From the NCBI GenBank assembly GCA_026770025.1, contig JAMXDE010000006.1, positions 1,674,001 through 1,738,000 on the forward strand: a DNA stretch of 64,000 nt, in the 5' to 3' direction. The notes below the pieces were generated by a model that was not told the DNA's origin, did not search any database, and worked only from the letters and a program-made list of their open reading frames with translations. This document shows, piece by piece, positions 54,601 through 64,000 of the stretch. Origin of the DNA: Craspedostauros australis (taxonomy: Eukaryota; Bacillariophyta; Bacillariophyceae; Mastogloiales; Achnanthaceae). Position numbers and translations under genes: made by a program. The first letter of the stretch is position 1. Every line of letters starts with the position of its first letter.

Positions 54601-57600
54601 CCTTTAGTCGAGTGAAGTTCCTACTGCGATCAGGTGTGCTCACAGGGTCCGAATCATCAAAGAAGATGCACACGGCAGCTGCCAAAGTGATAAGTCTCCC
54701 CCTCTGCGCTGCATGCCAGTTCGGCAAACTGCACCGCCGCCCATCACCAGGCATAACTCAGCATGTCGTCCATGACAGGCAAGGAGTTCTACGCACCGAC
54801 CACTTGTTCCCGGGCCAACAAGTATCCGTCGACCACTTCGTCGGGCGCACGCCAGGACGCCTCTTCTCAGGACGAGGAAAAGGCGACCCAACTGACATGT
54901 ATAAGGGTGGAGCCATCTTCGTAGACCACGCTTCGGGCTACATCCACGTGGAACCCGTGGCCGCTCTCACGACTCATGCTACTCTAGAAGCAAAAGAGAA
55001 GTTCGAGCTTATGTGCCGCGATGTGGGCGTACCCGTCAGATCCTACCTCTCGGACAATGCAACCACATTCACATCGCCAGAATACACGAGACACCTCGAG
55101 GCCTTCCATCAGGTCCACCGGTTCGCTGACGTAGGGGCTCATCACCACAACGGGATAGCTGAAAGAAGCATCCGAACTATTGTGTCAATGGCTAGGACCA
55201 TGATGATGCACCAAAGCATCCACTGGCCAGACATCTTCGACGCGCAACTGTGGCCGATGGCCGTGGTACACGCGGCTTACATCTACAACCGCGTTCCTAA
55301 CCCGGCTACAGGACTAACCCCCTACGACATACTTGCCCGTATCCGACTTCCGCTCAAGCAACTACACAACCTACATGTGTGGGGCAGCCCCGTCTATGTC
55401 TTGAACAAAGCGCTGGCTGATGGACGCAAAATTCCACGCTGGGAACCAAGAGGCGAACGATACGTGAACATGGGTCTCTCAACAAAGCACGCGTCCACGG
55501 TTCCTCTGGTACTGTCGCTACGAACCGGATCCATCACACCGCAATTTCATGCCGTGTTCGACGATTGGTTCGCCACTATATCAACGGACCCCAAGCACTT
55601 GCCCGACTATCAATCCGAAGAATGGACGCGGATGTTTGGAGACACGACGTTCCAGTACCCATTCGACGAAGACGATGCGGAAGCCATGGAACAGGAGGAA
55701 ACTTTCGCGTCGGATGCCGTCGATCAGGAAAGACTGCAACGCAATGACGCCCCTGCCCCAGAAACCTCTCCACCAGCTGTATACCAACTACCACCCGAAA
55801 AACGGGAATCGGGAACGAGTTCGGTACCTCCAAGCGAAGAGCTCCTGGTGACCCTGCCGGTGGTTGACGCCCTCAGCGACACTCCGACTCCTCCGATGCA
55901 AGCCTCAGAGGGAGAGGTGCCACGGATGCAGCCAACTGAGGGAGCCGTAAAGAGCTTTCCAGAAATTGAGCAAGCAGAGCAACCGACTCCGCGGATTCTA
56001 CGACCGGAACTCACACCGGTACCGCCGATCGCCTTGAAGCACGAACCGGCTTCCCCAACCTACACGCGAACATCTTCTCCAGCCCCCATCACCGACGAAG
56101 CTGCTCCAGCACAAAGGCCGCGGAGCACACGAGCGCGCAAACAACCCCTGCGTTTCACCTACCAACGCTTAGGAGGCAAAGCCGCGTGGCTGGACGACGA
56201 GGACGCCGAGGAGTACTACTTCTGTCCAGCGGTAGCTAGCATGCATGAGGACGAAAACGATGAGACAGCGATTCAACTACACCCTGACTCATCCTCTCTG
56301 ATGACGTTCTCACATGCTATTCTCGATTGCCTTCAAACGATTGAACCCCTCCAACGAAAAGGCACTGACTCTCTCTCCATCGACCTTCACCAATTCAAGG
56401 TGGACGCCCACTACCTTCTACGTCGATTGAGGCTGCGTTTCAAAACTTTGAACCCGCACGCCCCAAATCGTTCGCTCCCACCGCTTGAGCCAAAGCACGA
56501 CAACCGCAAAACGGAAGCCTACGTCAACATGGCCGATTGGTGGGTCCCCGACCCCGACGCCATGAACGATGAAGGCCTCATCAACTTCGATGAGGTCTAC
56601 GAGGGTCTCTATAACGACACGAAAGCGTACTTCGACGAAGGTCTCAACCAACTCATCTGCAGCGAAAGCAACAGGATCCTACTGACGAACTACGCAGTAG
56701 AGAAGCTCATCAACAAGCTTAGCGAATTCATCCGCACTGGTGCTACAAGCCCTGACTTCGACGCCCTGGACTTCCTGCGACACGCAAAGAGAGGCGGATG
56801 GCACAAAGATGACATCGAGACCTCGCTACGTGCAGGCTTGCTGCCACCGAAGAGCAACACCAACGCCAGCACCCTGTGGAAGCGAGCACAGTCCGTGTGG
56901 ACCGAGATCGGCCACCACCCTCGCGCTCGTCTGATGTACGAACTGCTCCGACGACAGATCACCACCCTGCGCCCTGGACCTTGGCCATTGCCGAATGAAC
57001 GCGATGTGGATGAGTTTGCTCTTGAGTTGTGGCCTTTCAACGCAAAACCGCTGTTGACAGAACCCAACACACGAAATACGGACAACAACGCATCACCACA
57101 TTCGCTTCTGCGCGTCGACCCGACAACGATCCTCGACACCAAGCACATCATCCCGTCAGCCAACTGGGCCAACATCGAGCAACATGCATACGCTGCATCA
57201 CTCGTCGAACCCAGCTCGGATGCGACCAACTACCCTATCTATGTGGACGGCCACATGATGAGTTACTTCGTTACAGGCGGGGACTTCAACATTGCTGAAC
57301 GCTTGGCAGCCTACAAAGCATCAACCAACGATCCAGACACTCTCTCCTTCGATGAAGCACTGAAGGACAACAACAAAGAAGAGTGGATGCAAGCCGCAAG
57401 CAAGGAGATCAAGGAACTCACCGAAAAGGGTACTTGGGAAGAAGTGGACAGTACCCGCATCTTCGACACAGTCTACCCTGGAACGTGGGTCTTCCATCGC
57501 AAGCGCCTTCCTGATGGCACCATCAAGAAATACAAAGGACGCTGGTGTTGCCGAGGCAATCTTATGAAAGAAGACGCCTCCACCTACACTCCGGTCGTGG

Positions 57601-58025
57601 CATGGTCGTCCGTCCGTATCTTCCTGAGCACCGCCATCGTGATGGGCTGGCCCACGACTTCGATGGACTTCACCAACGCCTTTGTCCAGGCCAAGATCCA
57701 CAAGCCTGTCTACCTCTGTCTCCCGCGTGGGTTCAAATCCAGCAAAGGCGCCAACACGTGCCTCAAGCTCAACAAAAGCTTATACGGTTTGACTATTGCT
57801 CCACGCCTCTGGTATGATCACCTCATTAAGGCACTCCTTGGTGAAGGCTTCAAGGCATGCGATCAGGAACAGTGCCTGTTCATTAAGCCGGAGATTATGA
57901 TCGTACTCTACGTCGACGACGCCGGCATCGCGTCCAAAACGCAAAAGGTGGCAGACGAATTCATCGTGTCGATGCGCGGACGCGGGTTCAAGCTCACTCA
58001 AGAAGGCAGCTTCACAGAGTTCCTA
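51663..58025 (+). CDS. Copia Gag-Pol polyprotein C3, open but 3'-truncated
   Basis: One frame of about 2120 codons from ATG at 51663; the stop at 58068 lies in foreign sequence. Order: a coiled-coil-like start (LEELQVQLQALTAENARL), a capsid-like region, a zinc motif of the form CX2CX6HX4H (WCAKCRRW..SH....H, near residue 505), two hydrophobic segments (about 570-595 and 605-625), a basic region, protease DSGA (about 814), an integrase zinc region (HYRLGH, CAACQ), an integrase core with D1057, D1131 and E1167 (35 residues between the last two), a long Pro/Glu-rich linker, and RT with YVDD near 2083. The frame breaks off after FTEFL in the RT thumb. RNase H and the 3' LTR are missing, so the element cannot move by itself. 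Hydrophobic segments within a Copia polyprotein are unusual. Confidence 0.88.
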
Positions 58026-58291
58026 ATAGAGCCCAAACGTAATGGCTGTTGTCTGGTAGGCTGTTGTTAGCTGTAGGGCAGAGGCTTGATTGGCAAGCGG
58101 TCCGAACGAGAGTCTTCTGTTCCACAAGTAGTCGATTGAGAATACTGGTAGATGGTGAAGAAACGTGCGGATTATGTGATTGTGCAATTATTCTTGTTGG
58201 TGTGACACCCTGTGTGGGTTGCCCTGGAAAATGGTCGTCGGGTTTGCATAGCCCAAGTACCACAGGAGGGGGCCCTTTTGTTGGGTTGCTG
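58026..58291. other. Junction region between C3 and C4 with two-copy tandem repeat
   Basis: Non-coding sequence after the C3 break. Two imperfect copies of a unit of about 69 bp (roughly 58203-58268 and 58272-58336) share GGGTTTGC.TAGC.C.AGTACCA. The second copy runs into the end of the C4 frame. Confidence 0.55.
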
Positions 58292-61200
58292 TCAGAAACG
58301 GGCCGTAGGGTTTGCGTAGCTCCAGTACCATGGGAGAGTTTCCTTCATGGAGTTGGAAGCTGGGCGAAGGTCATCTTGCGTGTACTCCCACGTGGAACTG
58401 TACCGTCGATCCAGCAGTCTTGTATCGGCATCAAGTTTTTGGTGGGGAGGGGTTCCGGTGACCCAGTCATTGGGACCCTTTTTCCATGGGTCCTGGACTT
58501 CAAAGAGTTTCTTCGAAGACTTGTGCCTGCTCCAAACGTGGTAATGTCCGAAACGTGGTTCAGACCGATTCGTGGGAAAACGAGTCATGTGTTCCGGGAA
58601 ATCCTTCCTTAGCCTAACTGCTAGTTTAGCTCTATTACTCCCCTTCATCTCACGTCGCAACGTGAGTTGACTGGAAGCAAGAAAGCTAATCGTAGCGTTG
58701 ACCGTGGTGCAGCCCAAGATAGCAGCATGCACATTCCATGCATCAAGTTCGTCGATGTCTTCACACATGGGATCTTGGCTGTCTTCGTCCGCCAATCGTT
58801 CCAGTTCTTCGTTGAGCCTTGTGGTGATGGTGGTCTGTTGGATCTCATTGATGTGGGTCATTCCTCCACGGTGGGGGGTGGCGGTAATGTCTTGGGTGGC
58901 TTGGTCCGATCTGGGATCAGTGCGGGGGACTGCTCTGATCCTGTTGGTAGGGTCAAGGATGGGCAGATGGTTGGGCATGTAATCCATGGCTGTCGTTCGT
59001 GCCCTTGGCATGACGTTGCAGGATTGGATTCGCCTTGGGGACGGATCTGGCTCTAGCATGAGAAAATCCTTTCTGGTCCTCTTCCTTGGGTTGGTGGCCT
59101 CCTTGGCACCTGGTGCCGTCATGGGGAACGATCTTCCGGTCACCGACCCGTCTTGTGGGGTCAATGGCATTGGGTGCATATCCAAATGCTCCTCTCCCAG
59201 CCTTGGTCTGGTTGCTGGGCGTAGAGATGGGCTCGTCGCGATCTTCCTGGGCTGATTGGGAGCATCGAAGATCCTCACCATGATCTCTGGGCTCCTGGGT
59301 GATAATGGTGTTCCCGCTGATTCATCAAGGGTCTCACCTGGGGAGTCGCCACGGTCGTCGATGTGGTTGCTGGCATGGGTGGTTTGGGTATGCGCCTGGT
59401 TTGGGTTGGCATCGTCTGGTCGGTAGATGGGTGCCGACTCCTTGATGCCCAGAGATTCTGACTCTGGCATGTCCTTCTTGTTGGAAGGATCTGGGGCCTT
59501 CCGGGGCGTTCTAGACTTGTCAATGTAGAATCCCCTATCATGAGTACCGGTCAAGATCTTGGGTGGTGGCGACGCATGTTGGAAGCGTTGGACTGGTGGC
59601 CTGGGGATGGGCAACGACCTGGTGACGATTCCTTGTGCAATTGCAGCTTCCGTGTCAGTGGTTTCCCTTGGCTTGGCTGCGCTGGTTGCTGCGGGTTCCT
59701 GATCAATGTACCCTTCTGGAACCTCTGGTACGAATTGCCCATTGACTGTCTCTCCTTCCTTGAGGCGGGGTTGTCGATCATCGATTTCAGGGATGCCGTT
59801 GACTATCTCATCCTCGGTGATGGGTAGAATAGGATCCCGTTTGAGTGCTGCTTTTGGCCATTCCAAGTTCACTGCAATGGGGTCGCTCTGGTTCTGGATA
59901 CTTTGTGTCTGCTTCGCTCGTGTGAGGATGGCAGGAATGCAGTTCTTCCTCAAACTGAAGACGTGGCAGGTTGATGGTCTCTGATTCGTGGATCTATCCA
60001 TGCTGGGTTTCTCTGCCCATGCGCCATCGTCAGCTGGGTAGGACCACTGTCCATCAGCGATTGCGATGCTGAGGACCTCTGTAGCCTTGAGGTCTTCATC
60101 GGGATATTCGTGGAGGGAGAGCGGGAATACGGATTGGCTGTCTGCATAGGACATGGTGTCAGCGTGGACCTTCCTGTTGCCCTTGGTACAGGTGATACGG
60201 ACCCTGTGACCATCGTAGCCTGTGACAATTCCATGGAAGGTTCCCTTCTTCCTTGCAGGGTACAGTACCTGAGAGCTGAGAACGTGTTCCGGCGTGACGG
60301 AAATCCGAGGCGTCAAGCTTTCCGATGTCAATGAAAAATTGATGTCTGGCAGTGGGTTGGGTTCTGTTGCAGGATCCGTCGGAGATGCGTCGACGGGTTG
60401 GTGACGAACATTGTCCCCTGATCCGTTACTGGGATTGCGATCGGTAGTGGTGACAAGGATGTCGGGCGTCTCGCATGCGACAACAAAGCTCGGTGGGGCC
60501 CATCGGTTGGATTCGGCCAATGTGATTGCGATCGGTGTGACGGGTCTGGGTGGCCTTCTCTGGGACCTCTCTAGACGGGTCGGCTCCCGTCGAGTTCTCG
60601 TGAGCCAGAGGGTAGTTGACGATGGGCTGATATTCATGCGTGTTTGTTGGTACCGGATGACATTGATGTTTCTTGTATCAGCACGTCTCTTGCTGTGGTA
60701 TGATTGCGCCTCTGGTCGATCGGTTGGCAGGTCGGGGTCGTCTTCCGCTCTGGTGACCTTGGCGCGCGTTTTCGCGGGGAATACGATTTCGTGGTGGGGC
60801 CCTGGTTCGTATATTGAGTTCCTGAGGACCGTCTTCGATGCGATGTGGCGGAAGGGGTTTTTGGAGAGTGGTTTGGTGAGGATGTCAGCGGTGTTGTTGA
60901 TTGAAGCAATGCACCAGAGTACGATGATACCTGCGGCGATGCACTCTCGGGTCTGGTGGAATGCCGAGGAGCAGTGTTTCTTCTTCAAACGCGATGGAGG
61001 GACCATGGTGTTCAGAACCATTGCCTTGTTGTCTCTCATCATAATTGCTGGTCCATCAATGGGTAGTGCGAGGTCCATCAGCGTATGTCGTAGCCCGGTT
61101 TTTGACTTCGTGGCACTCCTAGCGGGGCCCAGTTTCGATCCATGTGTGGGGTTCTCCACAGTGTCCTGTTGTTTGCAGATGGTCTTGATTTTAGATCGGT

Positions 61201-62923
61201 TCGTCCTGTGCGAATTGATCCTCCAAGGGATGTCCTTTCTGGCGTTGATGGTAGAGGGGGGTCGCTTCTCTTGCCTGTTCCTCCCATTCCCTCCCCTTTC
61301 TTCGGGCTCGTCATCCATTTGTTGGTAGGATGGTGGTCCCGACGAACAAAGAAGGTACGGCGGCCCTGGATCGGGGCCTTCCTTCTCATGGGGCTTGTGT
61401 GCCATTGGTTCGATGGAGCTGGTAGTCCTTGTGAGCTCCCCTGTCCCGGGAGGTTGCTCTTCAATGGTGGGCGCTGCATGCAGTGAGGTTCCGGCATCGT
61501 CATGCATCGGGGTTAGGCCATTCTTGTCTTGGGTTGCAATCGAAAGGTCATATTGGCCATCACGATGGTCACTCCAATTGAAGGTCTTGTCGCCTCCATC
61601 CAGGTCCTCGGTGAGATAGCAACTCCTGGGTATGTTGCATACGTGTCCACCCTGATGGTCTGGTGGGTTCCGTTCCTGTTTCGGGGTGATGTCATGTGGG
61701 GGGAGGTCCTCGTCATCTTCCATGATAGGAAGCACGTCGAATGTCATCAATGCATCCCTCATCTCCAGGTTGATGATCTTGTTTTCATCAGGCATTAGAC
61801 ACTGTCGTCCTGTTCCTGACATGGGGAACAATGCCCGATGTTCTGTCGAGACCATGTCGAGGACGGTTCTGCTTGCCCCGGTTTGGTGGTTCACCACTTG
61901 AAAGGAAGCCATATCGCTCGTGAACCTGATGGGGTCCAGGATGGGTTGCCGTTTCGCCAACTTGGCTGATGCTGATGGGGTTTCACCATGGTTGGCTTCC
62001 TGATGGTGAGAGTAATCAGGTACGTGTTGCCCATGGCAAGTACTGGGTGCCTCAATGTGCGGCCCTGACCCTCCACGGTGGGTTCCGCGGTCGGGTGCCT
62101 GGTGTCCGTATCCAGTTGGTCTTGGAGGGTACCCTGGTTGGAGGTTTCCAATAGGTGCGAAGGCATCTAGTGCTGTTCGGTTGTCTCCACTTCCATTTGG
62201 CACGTATCCCATGTGAACAGGGGCTCCAATAGGCGGGAATCCTTCTGGGTGGGGTTGCACATACGCCGTATGTGGTTGGCCATATGCGTGAGGAGGCCCC
62301 ATGTTATGTGGGTATCCATGGTATCCTTCGTTGTCGTAACCGTGCATGCTGTAGGATATGGGAAATTGGCGGTGTGTTGGTACCGTTCCATGGTTCATGC
62401 CTGCGTTCGCAGTTGGGTTTTGGTTCGCCGGTTCGCGTCCGCCGTTGCCATGGTTGCTGGCCATCCCATGGGGTGGCAGGTAGCCCATGGTACCATGATG
62501 GTTCCATGAGTTCTGGTTGTCCGTGGGGTGGTTCCCACTGTTCTCTGAGTGGGTCACTCGGGGTCCGGCAGGATCTCCTGGGTCCCTGGTGGTTGTCTTG
62601 GAGGCGAAGGTTACCGCCTTGGTGTCGGGTGGCCCGCGATCGTTTTCGCCAATAGTTGCAAGGTTCACGTTGGGGAACAGTCTGCTCCTTCCGTCGGGTC
62701 CACGTGCGTCGGTTGGTCCAGCAGCTTTGTTGGTGATGGTGTACTGGTTGTGGTCGTCGTTGGGACCGGTGCTCGTGGCGTTTGGGTTGGGGCGCCGCTT
62801 CATCAGCTCGGTGGGAGGATTTGGAGTATCACCATTGGTGCCTCCCTGATGGGGTGCGCGCACGGATGCGTGGTGCCCGCGGTGGGTGTCAGGATCTAAG
62901 ACGTGTGGATCTGGTCCCCCTTT
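58292..62923 (-). pseudogene. Unrecognised long open frame C4 containing a Copia RNase H remnant
   Basis: About 1543 codons open on the minus strand from the A5 junction to 58292. Residues 150-310 are rich in His, Pro, Gly, Asn and Tyr. Residues about 370-415 (TGRQCLMPDENKIINLE, then DITP) resemble the region behind the protease in C2-like Copia proteins. Residues about 585-710 align with the Copia RNase H C-terminus (LPIDGPAIMMRDNK, FHQTRECIAAGI, NTADILTK), with the catalytic GSE changed to GSK. Integrase and RT are absent. The 830 residues after RNase H, where Copia proteins normally end, match nothing I know. It may be a deletion-fusion of Copia parts. The absence of stops over 4.6 kb argues either for recent origin or for selection. 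The start is lost to A5. Confidence 0.55.
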
Positions 62924-63718
62924 TGTTGGCAAGTTCCGCTCACGGTAACCTACGATCGTGGAAGATGGTGTTAGTTGATAGTCGTTCGTTTGCTATTTCA
63001 TTACTTGGCTACTCCGATCCTCTCGGTGTCCGTTCGTTCTCTTGCCCGATGCTCTCGGCGCTTCAATCTGTTTCGTAGATTCGGTCTCCGACTATGAGTC
63101 GGTACGCGAGATCCTCTCTCGCTCCTCTCTGTATTCTCTCTCTCTCTCTCTCTCAACATCGTGTGCTCGTGCTACACGATCCTCCGTGTTCGATGCGTAC
63201 TCCGCATTCGGCACTCCGTTCGTTCAGTACTGGTTCCTACTCCATGAGTACTTACCATTTGAAGTTCACCTTCAGTATCCATGATCTTCATGGGTCATCG
63301 TATCTTCGCCTCCTACTCTGACTTGGAGACAGATGTCGACGTGGTGACATGTTGACATCCTGTTGACGTCAGTAGGCGTCCTTCTGCTCTCCAGATGTCA
63401 CGTTCCATTGGTGATGCAGTAGTCTGTCAGATGATATCGTCATCTGAGGTTTAGTTGGGAAGTACCTCGAGATTCTCTTGGTACCATTGATGGATGGATG
63501 GATGATCTTCCAATTCTCTCAGAAATCGTTATTTGCAAATTTCCTCCAGAAATCTTGCCCCTTTTCATGTGTTCCATTTCCGTTGTAATTCTGACAAATT
63601 ACAACATACTATCGACATAAGTCTAGTTATACCGTCCAAGTGCGTAGGAGAGAATAGCGGGTGAACGATGCACATATACACGTACATCTCGACATATACT
63701 CACATGTACATCTCGACA
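62924..63718 (-). repeat. Solo LTR A5 of family A
   Basis: A single 795-bp family A LTR (TGTTGGCAAG...TCTCGACA on the plus strand) with no internal region. It is flanked by CCCTTT (62918-62923) and CCCTTG (63719-63724), a 6-bp duplication with one mismatch. It was most likely left by recombination between the two LTRs of a full element inserted in C4. Confidence 0.85.
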
Positions 63719-64000
63719 CCCTTGTTGGAAATCCGGGGTTAGGTAGTAGATTAATCTGTTATCAATCTGTACCAATTTAGAACTGTGAGAACAAACTCCT
63801 TGACTCTCCAATTCCAGTTCAGCAGCAAGTGTAATCTGTAGCAGTTCACCATGATCATGCACTTGTTCATGGTTTCTTTCATCTGCTTCATCAGCTTGCT
63901 CTCATGCTCTCTTCTGCAGGTTCATCATGCATCATCGTGGTGATTTGCATCTTCTACATTCGAGCAGCATCTCTCATAGACTCACAGGTACCTTCAGCAT
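63719..64000. other. Sequence beyond A5, probably the upstream part of C4
   Basis: On the minus strand a frame of about 48 codons runs into the A5 LTR and may be the continuation of C4 before the insertion. It has no recognised motif, and the rest is cut by the window edge. Confidence 0.4.

Noticed and set aside
60411-61328. A 305-codon plus-strand frame inside C4
   Set aside because: The minus strand here contains recognisable RNase H motifs, so the plus frame is a shadow.

Overview
The window looks like a repeat-rich stretch of a eukaryotic nuclear genome, most likely a diatom or related stramenopile alga. This is an inference: the Ty1/Copia polyproteins have a CoDi-like make-up, they sit with piggyBac and tyrosine-recombinase elements, and the only non-transposon gene is an intronless secretory-pathway methyltransferase-like gene of a type common in algae. 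No rRNA, tRNA, CRISPR array or prokaryotic operon is visible. Family and element names below (A, B, C1-C4, PB) are my own labels.

Almost all of the 64 kb is nested mobile DNA. One Copia family, A (LTR about 791 bp, element about 7.9 kb), is present five times: A1 (1-7814, minus, left edge outside the window, two nonsense codons), A2 (12169-20095, minus, open frame, LTRs differing at one base), A3 (22983-31066, plus, decayed and mosaic), A4 (37512-45405, plus, open frame, LTRs identical by eye) and A5, a solo LTR (62924-63718). Each abuts or splits the coding sequence of another transposon. A1 truncates piggyBac copy PB1 and A2 splits piggyBac PB2 (9539-21227). A3 lies between a Copia RT/RNase H fragment (C1) and a tyrosine-recombinase element. 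A4 splits the gag of Copia element C2 (35653-50531). A5 interrupts the long open frame C4 (58292-62923). A3 itself carries a solo LTR of a third family, B (29596-30042).

The right third holds C2 pol, an open but 3'-truncated Copia polyprotein C3 (51663-58025) with two hydrophobic segments, and C4, a 1.5-kb-codon open frame with a Copia RNase H remnant in its middle. The single likely host gene is at 34050-35216, a membrane-anchored METTL24-type (Methyltransf_22) protein.

The genes do not form a pathway; they record a layered insertion history. PB, C1, C2, C4 and the recombinase element are older, A1 and A3 intermediate, A2 and A4 very recent. The points most worth follow-up are family A itself (6-bp target duplications, repeated landing in other transposons, an extra conserved domain between nucleocapsid and protease, two young copies), the hydrophobic segments of C3, and the architecture of C4.
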